Shown: piece after piece, positions 9,263-17,781 of the stretch
How the letters are laid out: each line of letters begins with the position of its first letter
Numbering within the stretch: the first letter of the stretch is position 1
DNA from: Novipirellula caenicola
Lineage (GTDB): Bacteria; Planctomycetota; Planctomycetia; Pirellulales; Pirellulaceae
DNA length: 64,000 nucleotides
Direction of reading: 5' to 3'
Assembly (NCBI RefSeq): GCF_039545035.1
Contig: NZ_BAABRO010000008.1
Location: 62,001 to 126,000, forward strand
Translations under genes and position numbers: made by a program
Notes under the pieces: generated by a model
Seen by the model: only the letters and a program-made list of their open reading frames with translations
The model's database searches: none
What the model was told of the DNA's origin: nothing

Positions 9263-10513
9263 CTAAAACAGCCGCGAAAGGTCACTCGACAATTGACTGG
9301 CTTGGTGCGACATCGCGGCGTTCACCAACTCGATTGCCACTCGCGATTCGAGCGTCACGCCGGCCCGCACGCCAACACACGGGTCATGCCGTCCTTTGAC
9401 CAGTTCAAACTCAATTTCTTCAAAATTCTTGCGGACCGATTCTTGCGGCTGATTGATCGTCGAGGTGGGTTTGAATCCGACTTGCATGACCAGCGGCATT
9501 CCGGTGGTGATCCCGCCGATCATGCCACCGTGGCTGTTGCGGACATAGCCGCTGCTGCGGATCGGGTCGTTATTGTCGCTGCCGAGTCGCTGGACCACAT
9601 CCCGTCCGGCGCCGACCTCGCATGACTGCACGGCATTCAGCCCGCCTAGGGCACCCATCAAGCGGACTTTCAAGCTCTGGTAAAGCGGGTCACCCAACAA
9701 CGGCGGCACGTTGACCGCAACGACTTCGACCATCGCGCCGAGCGAATCGCCCTTCATCCGCGTCTGTTTGATCAATTCACCCGCTTCGTCGGCAAACTCC
9801 GGATCGATCGAGTGGATGGTCGCCGAAGTCAACGAATCTTCGAGTTTGCGAATCGCATCGGCCGCGACTGGTTGCCGTTGACCATCCTGCATCAACTCGG
9901 CCACGCGATCCGCCAAGCTCTGTTTTGCCTTCAGCGGTCCGACTTGCGAGATGGACGATAGGATCACGGTGCCAAATTTTTCGGCCAACAGGATGCGGGC
10001 GATCGAGCCACCCACCACATCCGAGATCGTCGCTCGATAGCTGGATCGACCGCCGCCGCGGACGTCGACAAAACCAGCCGATTTGTGGAATTTGACCAGA
10101 TCGGTGTGCCCCGGCCGGACCTCGCCTGTCGGACCGGCAAACTGAGTGTAATCGCCTGATTTTTTCGAGGTCGAAAGCACCATTGCGGCGATCGGTTCGC
10201 CGGTGGTGTAGCCCTGCTCGTACGCTTCGCTTTCAAAGGAATCGCCATCGAGTTGAACCGTGACCTTGCCGCCGCCCAGCAATTGGTCGGTGTCGTTTTG
10301 GAAAAGTCCCGACAAGAAAACGACCTTGTCTTTTTCGTTGCGAGGCGTCCCGTGCTTGTTTCCGCCGGGACGTCGCCGGTCGAGGTATTTTTGGACATCG
10401 GCGCGGCGAATCATCTGGCCCGGAGGGCAGCCGAACACGATGGTCGTCACGGCAGGACCATGCGATTCGCCCGCACCGGCAACGCTGAAGTAAGGACCGC
10501 CTAAGATTTCCAT
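9263..10513 (-). CDS. aroC: Chorismate synthase
   Basis: Last step of the shikimate pathway: EPSP to chorismate with reduced FMN. The 416-residue protein carries the family signatures GAGESHGPA (His18) and DRRRPGG, then RPGHTD and GGGRSSYR further on. It is longer than the usual 350-390 residues, with the extra length toward the C-terminus. A TTG directly before the ATG is in frame, but I chose the ATG at 10513 because the strongly conserved GGPYFSVAGAGESHG begins 5 residues later. Chorismate also feeds the menaquinone route whose mqnA and mqnC genes lie at 30-32 kb. Confidence 0.95.
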   Translation of the reverse strand: MEILGGPYFSVAGAGESHGPAVTTIVFGCPPGQMIRRADVQKYLDRRRPGGNKHGTPRNEKDKVVFLSGLFQNDTDQLLGGGKVTVQLDGDSFESEAYEQGYTTGEPIAAMVLSTSKKSGDYTQFAGPTGEVRPGHTDLVKFHKSAGFVDVRGGGRSSYRATISDVVGGSIARILLAEKFGTVILSSISQVGPLKAKQSLADRVAELMQDGQRQPVAADAIRKLEDSLTSATIHSIDPEFADEAGELIKQTRMKGDSLGAMVEVVAVNVPPLLGDPLYQSLKVRLMGALGGLNAVQSCEVGAGRDVVQRLGSDNNDPIRSSGYVRNSHGGMIGGITTGMPLVMQVGFKPTSTINQPQESVRKNFEEIEFELVKGRHDPCVGVRAGVTLESRVAIELVNAAMSHQASQLSSDLSRLF

Positions 10514-10720
10514 CAAACAATCTCAACACAAACAAGCAACTAATGAAAACGTCTGCCTGTTATCGTCGCGAGTTCGTCGCGATCTGTCGACCCAGAGTCC
10601 AAAGTGGACCCGCGCAATCGACCTTGGCGGCGCCGCACCGCTAAAAACGCCACTCGGTGATGCCGAAAGCTGATGTCATCGGGCGGTGCGGCCCACCGCC
10701 CGATGACGCGAGTAAACCCA

Positions 10721-12601
10721 CTATGGCGTTGCCACGCTCATGTCGTCGATCAATCGGCCGACGTACTTGCCAACGCGTGGAGGTGGCTTTTTCAAAGATC
10801 GTGGCAACGCTGCGATCTGCTTTTTCAGCTTCGCATCAAGCGGAGCTCCCATGTCGATTACGTTCAACGCTTCGATGGCGGCGAAATGCCCTACCCTTTC
10901 CACATTGGCAAGCTCCAGTAGTCGCTCGGTTGCCGCTTGCTGGTCCGCTTTGCCTCCAATGACCTGGATTGCTTCACACGCGGCGATCGCGACGCTGGGC
11001 GATTCATCGTTCATCGCTCGTTGAACGGCCTCGGTCGCAGCCGGGGTGTCGGCGTGGCGAAGTCCTAAACCGCGGACAGCCCAAAAGCGAATCACCGCAT
11101 CCTCGTCGGACGCTAGCTCGATCATTTTTTCAGTGCTCAAGTCACTGTGGACATCGGTTGAATCGAGGGCGGTTTGTGCGAGTCGCGTCATCAGTTCAGG
11201 ATGATTCAAGGCATATTCGCGAGGCGATTCATCCTCGGCGACAACGCGGTGCATCTCGGCCTCGGGGAACAACCCCAGATCGCCAGTTTCCACCATCCAG
11301 CGATGAACCGCATCACGCATCATGCTAACGCGATCCGCGTGCGCTGCGTCGTCCGCAAGGTTTTTGACTTCATCGGGATCACTTTGCAAATCAAACAATT
11401 CTTCGACCGGTTTTGGCTGCCAGAACTTTGCTTGATCCTCGTTCAATTTGCCTTCGTCGAACATCTGTTTCCAAACCCGCGTCGTGGGCGTTTGGAACAT
11501 GTAGTCAACGTGTTTCAAGTAAGGGCGATCGGGATAGAAATGTCGCATGTAAACGTAACGACCATCGGTACAACTGCGGACCATGTCGATTCGCTCGTCC
11601 ATTCGCCCACGCCATCCGAACAAATACGGTTTTTCAGCACCCGCAAACTCGCCTGCGAACGGAACGCCTTGCATGTTCGACGGCGGTTTGACTCCCGCCA
11701 AACTGATCACGGTCGGGGCGAGATCGACGAACGAGACCAACTGAGTCGACTCGCCACCGGGGGCATAATGCTTGGGGGCAAGCGAACGAAATTGTTCAGG
11801 CACATGGACCAACAACGGTACACGCAAACCTGAATCGAAGGGCCATCGTTTGCTACGCGGCATTCCGCTGCCGTGGTCACCGTAATAAAAAATGATCGTC
11901 GAATCGGCGAGCCCATCCTTTTCCAGGTCTTGCAGCACACCGCCAACCATCTTGTCCATCTCGGTTACCTTGTCGTAGTACTGAGCCCAGTCATGACGCG
12001 ACTCAGGTGTATCGGGATGGTATTTCGGCAGCGGCGCCTTGGCAGGGTCGTGGACCAACGTGTGCGGACGCTTGCGAATCTGGCTTTCGTGGCTGATCGT
12101 AAAATTGATCACCGACATAAACGGCGTTGTATCGGACGGGCGATTTCGCCAAGGCGATTTGCCACTCCCCTTTTGCCAACCCGCGTCTCCGTTAGCAAAG
12201 TTGTAATCGGTTTTGGCGTGGTTGGTGCAGTAATAACCCGCCTCGCGAAGCAGTTGCGGGTACAGCTTCATGTCGTCGGGTAAGCGAACTCCGCTTCGCA
12301 TATGGTGTCCACCGAGACTGGTGGCATGCATCCCTGAAATGATGGTCGTGCGGGCTGGGGCGCAGACCGGCGCGTTGGACCAGCAGTGGCGAAACCGCAG
12401 CGACTTGGACGCCAACGCATCAAGGTGAGGCGTGTCGGCGTAGGTGTCGCCGTAACACCCCAGGTGCGGTCCGTTGTCTTCACTCGTAATCCATAGAATG
12501 TTGGGCCGCGTCGGCTCCGCCTCAGCATGTTGTGTTCTCGTCAGGGCCGCCAAGATGCTGACGCCGATCAGCACGATACGAGTCAAGTGGTGGGGGTGCA
12601 T
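10721..12601 (-). CDS. Secreted sulfatase with helical-repeat C-terminal domain
   Basis: Type I formylglycine sulfatase. From the ATG at 12601 (626 residues) the protein starts with a signal peptide (HHLTRIVLIGVSILAAL, cleavage near HAEA). The metal site begins ITSEDNGPHLGCYG (Glu41, Asp42) and the modifiable Cys80 lies in PVCAPARTT, a CxPxR motif. The last ~125 residues (IRFWAVRGLGLRHA... SVAIAACEAIQVIGG) look like HEAT repeats, an addition beyond the core sulfatase. An upstream in-frame ATG region exists but lacks signal-peptide character. No maturase gene is in the window. Substrate unknown; a sulfated polysaccharide or other sulfate ester is likely. Confidence 0.9.
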   Translation of the reverse strand: MHPHHLTRIVLIGVSILAALTRTQHAEAEPTRPNILWITSEDNGPHLGCYGDTYADTPHLDALASKSLRFRHCWSNAPVCAPARTTIISGMHATSLGGHHMRSGVRLPDDMKLYPQLLREAGYYCTNHAKTDYNFANGDAGWQKGSGKSPWRNRPSDTTPFMSVINFTISHESQIRKRPHTLVHDPAKAPLPKYHPDTPESRHDWAQYYDKVTEMDKMVGGVLQDLEKDGLADSTIIFYYGDHGSGMPRSKRWPFDSGLRVPLLVHVPEQFRSLAPKHYAPGGESTQLVSFVDLAPTVISLAGVKPPSNMQGVPFAGEFAGAEKPYLFGWRGRMDERIDMVRSCTDGRYVYMRHFYPDRPYLKHVDYMFQTPTTRVWKQMFDEGKLNEDQAKFWQPKPVEELFDLQSDPDEVKNLADDAAHADRVSMMRDAVHRWMVETGDLGLFPEAEMHRVVAEDESPREYALNHPELMTRLAQTALDSTDVHSDLSTEKMIELASDEDAVIRFWAVRGLGLRHADTPAATEAVQRAMNDESPSVAIAACEAIQVIGGKADQQAATERLLELANVERVGHFAAIEALNVIDMGAPLDAKLKKQIAALPRSLKKPPPRVGKYVGRLIDDMSVATP

Positions 12602-13067
12602 GAGCAAGCCGTTTCGCAATGGTAGGGGGACAGGGTGTATGGTTAAATTCAGATCTCGAGTCCGCTGATGTTTTGCCCGCCGATGTTTTGTATGAATGGA
12701 CATCAACAAAATTGGATCAGCGATGTCGATTTTCTAGCAATCGAGCAAGTCTTTTCTGTTTCCCCGGAATTAGGAAAGTTTTCGGAACGCCAGGGTCGAA
12801 ACAATTATAACCCCACCACGTCACCTTGTGTTTGCTGTGGCGACCATGGCGGGGCTTTGCGGGTGATTGTACTCCATTGGCTTTGGATTTCCACATTGCC
12901 ACGGACCGGGTTTTGATGCGACTATTCGGATCATTCGTGATAAACTGATTCCTAGAGTCTTACTTCTGACAATTCGGTGTCAGTTTGTTCGGAGACTTCG
13001 TAGGAAAAAGGCGAATACTTCTAAAGTACTAAACGTCATTCTGCGCTGGGCAGCAGGGGAACCGAAG
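12602..13067. other. Intergenic region between sulfatase and small gene
   Basis: I see no convincing gene in these 466 bp. The sulfatase promoter (minus strand) and that of the small plus-strand gene at 13068 should both lie here. AT content rises around 12920-13030, consistent with a promoter region, but I cannot assign boxes. No strong hairpins were noticed. Confidence 0.45.
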
Positions 13068-13268
13068 ATGATTAATCTATCAACCTACACCGTTCAAACC
13101 GTTCACGGCTTGAAGGATACGTTTCAGGTCAGTGCCAACGGAACGGTCGATACATGCCACTTGTTCGTCACCGGGCCGACGTCGTCCTCGACGAAAGCCG
13201 ACTCGGCTGCGAGCGAGAAAAATCGTGAGCCCCAACGCGACAAAGTGACTCCGTCACAAAAGCGTTAA
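13068..13268 (+). CDS. Small hypothetical protein
   Basis: A 66-residue frame starts at an ATG preceded by AGGGGA about 8 nt upstream, a good ribosome binding site. The N-terminal half (INLSTYTVQTVHGLKDTF) looks like a folded strand-rich segment; the tail is polar (SSSTKADSAASEKNREPQ). The stop overlaps the folP stop on the other strand in a shared TTAA. No family recognised. It could be spurious, but the start signal and composition favour a real gene. Confidence 0.5.
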   Translation: MINLSTYTVQTVHGLKDTFQVSANGTVDTCHLFVTGPTSSSTKADSAASEKNREPQRDKVTPSQKR

Positions 13269-14182
13269 TCGAGGCCGCCCGAGGCTTCGAAAAGCATCAG
13301 GGCATCCACGGTTGGTTTGACGTCGTGCACGCGGATCACTTGCGCTCCCGCTACTGCCATCGCTAAGGAAACTCCTAGCGTGCCTGCGGTACGGTCGGCA
13401 TTTTTGTCGCCGATCCGATGTCCGATGAAACCTTTGCGTGAATGCCCGATCAATAACGGCGAACCGAGTTGGACGAATCGACGGGTTGCACGCAGCAGCA
13501 TCAAGTTGTGCTCGTGTGTCTTGCCGAAACCGATCCCAGGATCCAAACACACTCGGTCGCGGCGGATTCCGCTCCGCTCGCACCAACGCAGACGCTCGCG
13601 AAGGTAGGCTTCGATTTCGCCGACGACATCGTCGTAGCTTGGATCGTTCTGCATCGTTTGTGGGGTGCCCTGCATGTGCATCACGCAGACCCCGACCCCG
13701 CGTTCGCTCGCAATCGCGGCCATCGCCGGATCGCCTTCGAGTCCCGTCACGTCGTTGATGATCTCGGCACCGGCATCCAGCGCCCGACGGGCCACTTCGG
13801 CCTTGGACGTATCAATGCTGATCGGGATCGTGAGCTGCCCCGATGATTTTAGTTTCTCGATCACCGGGATCACACGCGTGATCTCTTCTTGGCAATCGAC
13901 CGCGTCGCTGTAGGGGCGTGTGCTTTCGCCACCAATATCAATGATCGCGGCCCCGTCGGACTGCATCTGCAGCGCCACGTCGACGGCAACGTCAACACAT
14001 TGATGTCGTCCTCCGTCAGAAAAACTGTCGGGAGTGACGTTCAAAATCCCCATCACCAATGGAATGCGGCCGAAACGGAGCTGCCGTGCACCAATGTCCC
14101 AGTGATCGCAGCGATCGATATGGGACCGCGGGTCCGTTGTCTGATTGGGGCCTTTATCTGAGCCCGAGTCCGTTGCCGACAT
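13265..14182 (-). CDS. folP: Dihydropteroate synthase
   Basis: Folate pathway enzyme joining p-aminobenzoate to the pterin pyrophosphate. All signature motifs are present: MGILNVTPDSFSDGG, GGESTRP, DVTGLEGDP, DPGIGFGKTHEHN, GHSRKGFIG and the final RVHDV. I chose the ATG at 14182 (305 residues). The frame continues up to a TTG at 14275 that overlaps the stop of the LptE-like gene, and an ATG at 14200 is also possible, so the start is uncertain while the call is not. It is the last gene of the recO-led minus-strand operon. A more distant DHPS-like protein lies at 27451-28869. Confidence 0.94.
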   Translation of the reverse strand: MSATDSGSDKGPNQTTDPRSHIDRCDHWDIGARQLRFGRIPLVMGILNVTPDSFSDGGRHQCVDVAVDVALQMQSDGAAIIDIGGESTRPYSDAVDCQEEITRVIPVIEKLKSSGQLTIPISIDTSKAEVARRALDAGAEIINDVTGLEGDPAMAAIASERGVGVCVMHMQGTPQTMQNDPSYDDVVGEIEAYLRERLRWCERSGIRRDRVCLDPGIGFGKTHEHNLMLLRATRRFVQLGSPLLIGHSRKGFIGHRIGDKNADRTAGTLGVSLAMAVAGAQVIRVHDVKPTVDALMLFEASGGLD

Positions 14183-14268
14183 GAACTTTGAGATTGCCAT
14201 CACGTGTGCGGAAGATGCGTGCATTGCGTTCGTCGATGGAACGTCGCAGCATTCTACAACGGATCGCC

Positions 14269-14820
14269 TTACCAACGAAGTTCCATCTGAGAAACAATTC
14301 GCTGAGCAAGTTTCTCGATTGTCGCCTGCATCGCGGTATCAATCGACTGGCCCGCTTCGGGGACAAATCGCGAGTCTTGGCTGAACGAGATCACCGAACC
14401 GCTTTGCGGGGTCACGGTGTTTTGGAACAGTTTCTCACCTCGGCGGCTGACCCAATCCGCTCGTGCGGTCAGCGTGGCATCGAGTGCACGAGGGTCATCC
14501 GAACTGGTTTCGGTCAGCACATTTTTGTTTTCGCTGGTCAAGACCACCAACAGTGTGCTGTCGGCTGCCGGGTCCGAGACGACTTTAAATGGCGTGCGAC
14601 TTTCGATCTCGGTCACGATGGCCAATGACAATCGCGGTCCTAGATCGTGACGGAACGTTTCGTTACGAACGATCGGGACATGCACCGTGCGAATATCCGA
14701 TCGATACAGCGACGAGGGGCCGTACTGATACAGCGAACATCCGCCGACGAACGATAGCGAAATGGTTAGCAACAAAGTGCTGCGAACAATCGCGTCGATA
14801 GATTTGACGATTCCATTCAC
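14269..14820 (-). CDS. LptE-like outer-membrane lipoprotein
   Basis: 183 residues starting with GTG at 14820. The N-terminus is a lipoprotein signal ending in the lipobox VGGC (Cys28). Then comes YGPSSLYRSDIRTVHVPIVRNETFRHDLG, which resembles the LptE family of planctomycetes and bacteroidetes (LPS assembly factor paired with LptD). It follows the TPR lipoprotein by 9 bp, so the two are surely co-transcribed; both would serve the outer membrane. The family call rests on pattern recognition of the YRSDIRTV...PIV region; LptD is not in the window. Confidence 0.75.
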   Translation of the reverse strand: MNGIVKSIDAIVRSTLLLTISLSFVGGCSLYQYGPSSLYRSDIRTVHVPIVRNETFRHDLGPRLSLAIVTEIESRTPFKVVSDPAADSTLLVVLTSENKNVLTETSSDDPRALDATLTARADWVSRRGEKLFQNTVTPQSGSVISFSQDSRFVPEAGQSIDTAMQATIEKLAQRIVSQMELRW

Positions 14821-14829
14821 AGCCGTCGT

Positions 14830-16197
14830 TTACCTTAGCATGGTGGGGCTATCGGTTTCCGGACGCTCTTCGCCGTTGTCAAAGGTCGTTTCAAGCGGGG
14901 TGGTGGCTTTAGAGTCGGGGAACACGGTCGTCAGCCAAGCGAGCTGCGGAGTCGGCACGTCCGGCAGTTTTTCGATCGCAGCCAATCGCGTGCGAGCGGT
15001 CTCGGCATGCGGAGTGTCTTGGTGCAGCTTCAGCAATTCGTTGTAGTAATAACGTGCCGCGCCATACTCTTTTTTGTTTTCGCGAAACTTAGCTCGCGTC
15101 GCCAATCGCTCGGCGCGGTGAAAGGAAATCTCGGCGGCAGCGCGAGCAAGGATATCCGAATACTTTTCATCGCGTAGTTTGTCAGGGAACCGGGTGTGAG
15201 TTTGCTCGACAATCTTGTCGGCCTCATCCAGCACCAAACCGCTGTACTCCGGTCCCGCGTACATTTCTAATTTGCAGCGGATGCCTAACAGGTGAGCGAG
15301 GAATAGATGCTCGCTATCGGTGTAGGTTTCTCGCAAGTCGGTTAGAAATTCGTCAGCCTTTTCAAACTTGCCTTGGCGGATGTGTTCCGCAGCGGCAGCC
15401 ATGGTCGCATCGTCCGCCAATCTGCCGGTCGGGTCGTCGTAGCGAATTTGATCGAGCACGCGGATGGCATGACCGTCCGCGTCGGTGAGCGGACGTTTGT
15501 GGTCGGTCAAGTTCAAGAACTTCCACTTGTCCTCTGTCGCTTTTTCGGTGTCGATCCAGTACCGCGAGATGCTGAACAATCGCGCGGTGATGCGGTCGTT
15601 GTGACGATTGCGTGGATAGGTTTTCTGCAGCTCGGTGTAAACTTCGCTCGCCTCGTTCAAACGATCGGCGAAAAACAAGCTTTCGGCCTGCATGAACATC
15701 GCGTCTTGCTGCAACGCAGTCCCTGGCGAGGCCTCGTTGGCACGGCGAAAAAATTTGGCGGCCTTGTGGAACGTGGCCTTGGCTTCTTCGTCGTTCATCG
15801 CCCCGGCTTGGCGGAACACGGTGTCGCCTTGCTTGTAAAGTTCTTTTGCCTTGACCACGTTCTCTTGTTCTCGCATGGTGACAAAGTTCACCACGCGGGT
15901 TGTATTCTTGCGAGCGATGTCGCCAAAGGAGTTCGTGTCGGACGCGTGCCGAACGCCCTCGTCCTCGGACACGTCGTACAGCGACGAATCGGATGGAAAT
16001 AAACTGGGCGGTCTTGAAAACGATTGGCATCCCGTCGTAACGCCTAGCGTGCAAACCGCGATCGCGGAGGCAACCCAGCGAGTCGTACCGACGGCGCGAG
16101 GCATCGTGTGAAGCGGGGCAATCCGCTGCACGCTTGGAATCCATTGTCGGATCGATTTTGGTAGCAATCGTTGCATGGTTTGGTCGTATCGCTTCAT
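14830..16197 (-). CDS. TPR outer-membrane lipoprotein, BamD-like
   Basis: 455 residues with a lipoprotein-type segment (VASAIAVCTLGVTTGC, Cys57) after a long basic N-terminus. Behind it are helical tetratricopeptide-like repeats: AKELYKQGDTVFRQAG, AKFFRRANEASPGTALQQDAMFMQAESLFFADRLNEA and a later AARYYYNELLKLHQDTPHAETA. This layout resembles BamD/YfiO and planctomycete TPR lipoproteins. The ATG overlaps the recO stop in an ATGA, so translation is coupled, which supports this start despite the long pre-lipobox stretch. A role in outer-membrane assembly is inferred from the family and from the adjacent LptE-like gene. Confidence 0.75.
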   Translation of the reverse strand: MKRYDQTMQRLLPKSIRQWIPSVQRIAPLHTMPRAVGTTRWVASAIAVCTLGVTTGCQSFSRPPSLFPSDSSLYDVSEDEGVRHASDTNSFGDIARKNTTRVVNFVTMREQENVVKAKELYKQGDTVFRQAGAMNDEEAKATFHKAAKFFRRANEASPGTALQQDAMFMQAESLFFADRLNEASEVYTELQKTYPRNRHNDRITARLFSISRYWIDTEKATEDKWKFLNLTDHKRPLTDADGHAIRVLDQIRYDDPTGRLADDATMAAAAEHIRQGKFEKADEFLTDLRETYTDSEHLFLAHLLGIRCKLEMYAGPEYSGLVLDEADKIVEQTHTRFPDKLRDEKYSDILARAAAEISFHRAERLATRAKFRENKKEYGAARYYYNELLKLHQDTPHAETARTRLAAIEKLPDVPTPQLAWLTTVFPDSKATTPLETTFDNGEERPETDSPTMLR

Positions 16198-16991
16198 GCG
16201 GTCGGTTCCGTAGGATTCGAGGCAGACGGCAGGGACTCGGTTTGCACCGACTGCGGCAGCAAGTACTGCGTTCGGGGCACTCTGCCCACGATCGTTTGTA
16301 TGTATCGGCTCATCACGGCTCTTAGCTCCCCATAAACGTGGGCGGAAACCAAGGTTGGCAGCGACGTTTTGGAATCAACCAAGTTCCGTAGTTGCTCAAT
16401 CACCACGTTGCGAACGGAAATCAATTGATGCTGGCGTGGGGCACAGTTTGAACAGACGATCCCGCCGGTTGCCAAGGCAAACGGGATCCGCGATGCCGTC
16501 GTCGACATCTCTTTTCCGCAGTCCGTACAGCGATCGATTCCCGGCGCATGGCCAAGCAATCGAAGCATCTGCGCTTCGTAAAAGAGAATGGTCGAGGCAA
16601 CATCGCCAACGCCATCGATCTGGTTCAACACGGAAATCGTCAAATCGTAAACATCAACATGAGGGTCGTGGTCATCGGTCATCAGTCGCAATATTTCAGC
16701 GACGTAGTAGCCAGCGTAAACGCGAGCGAGCGAACGATCGGCCCCGCGAAAACGACGATGCAGTTTCGCTTCGGTCAACAAATCGAGCGCATCGCTACTC
16801 TTACGATGAACGACTACACGACAAACGGCCAACAGGTCAAGCGAACCTTCGAAGGGGCCTTTAGGCCGTCGAGCCCCTTTGGCGATCGCCGATAACCGCC
16901 CAAAGTCGCGGGTGAATAGCGTCACGACGAGACTTGTCTCGCTAAATTCCGTTGTCCGCAGAACAATTGCATGGCTTTGGTCAGCCGCCAT
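16194..16991 (-). CDS. recO: DNA repair protein RecO
   Basis: Recombination mediator acting with RecR to load RecA on SSB-coated single strands. The 265-residue protein shows the N-terminal OB fold start (AIVLRTTEFSETSLVVTLFT, GRLSAIAKGARR) and a zinc finger with CTDC and CSNC pairs in the middle. Length fits the family. It heads the operon recO, TPR lipoprotein, LptE-like, folP and overlaps the next gene by 4 nt. Confidence 0.92.
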   Translation of the reverse strand: MAADQSHAIVLRTTEFSETSLVVTLFTRDFGRLSAIAKGARRPKGPFEGSLDLLAVCRVVVHRKSSDALDLLTEAKLHRRFRGADRSLARVYAGYYVAEILRLMTDDHDPHVDVYDLTISVLNQIDGVGDVASTILFYEAQMLRLLGHAPGIDRCTDCGKEMSTTASRIPFALATGGIVCSNCAPRQHQLISVRNVVIEQLRNLVDSKTSLPTLVSAHVYGELRAVMSRYIQTIVGRVPRTQYLLPQSVQTESLPSASNPTEPTA

Positions 16992-17076
16992 CGGAATCGC
17001 CTACGGTTATGGGATCACGGGAAAAGAAGAAAAAAATATTTGCAGCCCCATCTTTTTCCGGCTGCAGAGCTTCGGT

Positions 17077-17150
17077 GTAGCTACCGTCACCAGAGGGTGG
17101 AGTGGCGTCGAGCCACTCCACCCTGGGGCGAGCGTCGCTGTTCGTCTACC
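17077..17150. repeat. Dispersed hairpin repeat, copy B
   Basis: Homologous to 5479-5548: both start GTAG-TACCGTC-CCAGA, continue GGTGGAG-GGCGTCGA and end GGCGAGCGTCGCTGTTC. This copy folds into a perfect 12-bp stem (17095-17106 with 17112-17123, loop GTCGA). Mismatches between the copies fall partly in paired positions. It lies between recO and the TPR gene. Confidence 0.75.
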
Positions 17151-17158
17151 CTGCCCTT

Positions 17159-17497
17159 CTACAATTCGCCACGCTCACCCAGTGACGCTAGCAATTCACT
17201 CATTTCTGCTGCGGCATGCGCATCGCCCTGGCTGCGAGCTTGGTCGATGCCATCACGCAAAAATTTTCGTGACTCGTCCAAACGCGTCGGGTCTTCCATG
17301 GCGAGGTCGGCCAGGATCTGTCCCGCCATAAAAAACGCCGGCACGTAGGGGGGATCGTCGTGCGTCAGCTCTTCGAGTCGCCGCAGGCTTTCGGCAAAGT
17401 TACCTTCGCTTTTGTGCTCCATCGCCAAGCTGTAACGCAAAAACGTGTCGTTGGGCTCGTCAGCTAGCATGGCTTCGATTTTTTCGCGTCGACTCAT
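17159..17497 (-). CDS. Small tetratricopeptide-repeat protein
   Basis: 112 residues, cytoplasmic (no signal). Two to three TPR-like helical pairs are visible: PNDTFLRYSLAMEHKSEGNF, then AESLRRLEELTHDDPPYVPAFFMAGQILADLA and a third pair ending in EMSELLASLG. The start is the ATG at 17497 (MSRREKIEAMLADEP). Proteins of this size and pattern occur widely in planctomycetes and are thought to be scaffolds; the partner is unknown. Confidence 0.75.
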   Translation of the reverse strand: MSRREKIEAMLADEPNDTFLRYSLAMEHKSEGNFAESLRRLEELTHDDPPYVPAFFMAGQILADLAMEDPTRLDESRKFLRDGIDQARSQGDAHAAAEMSELLASLGERGEL

Positions 17498-17781
17498 GTC
17501 GTGATTCTTTTTCGCGGGTTCGGGAACGGCACAGAGATAGAGTGGGTTGGGCCAGACGGAATTGTAACGCTTGGCAAATCAGGCGTTTAGGTGCCCTTGT
17601 GCCGCGGCGAAACGCAACTGAAGTTCGCAGCAGGTCACCCTGACAGCATTGAGGGGCGGCTTACTGGCGAAATCCACCACCCAAAATCGGCATAACCGTC
17701 AAATTTTATTGGACCGTGCTGGCCGGAAAGGACGATGAATCCAAAGATCCAATTTCCTTTCTAAAATCGTGAGATGTAGGC

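Noticed and set aside
14212-14275. TTG start of folP overlapping the upstream stop
   Set aside because: Possible but leaves a long non-conserved N-terminus; kept only as an alternative.
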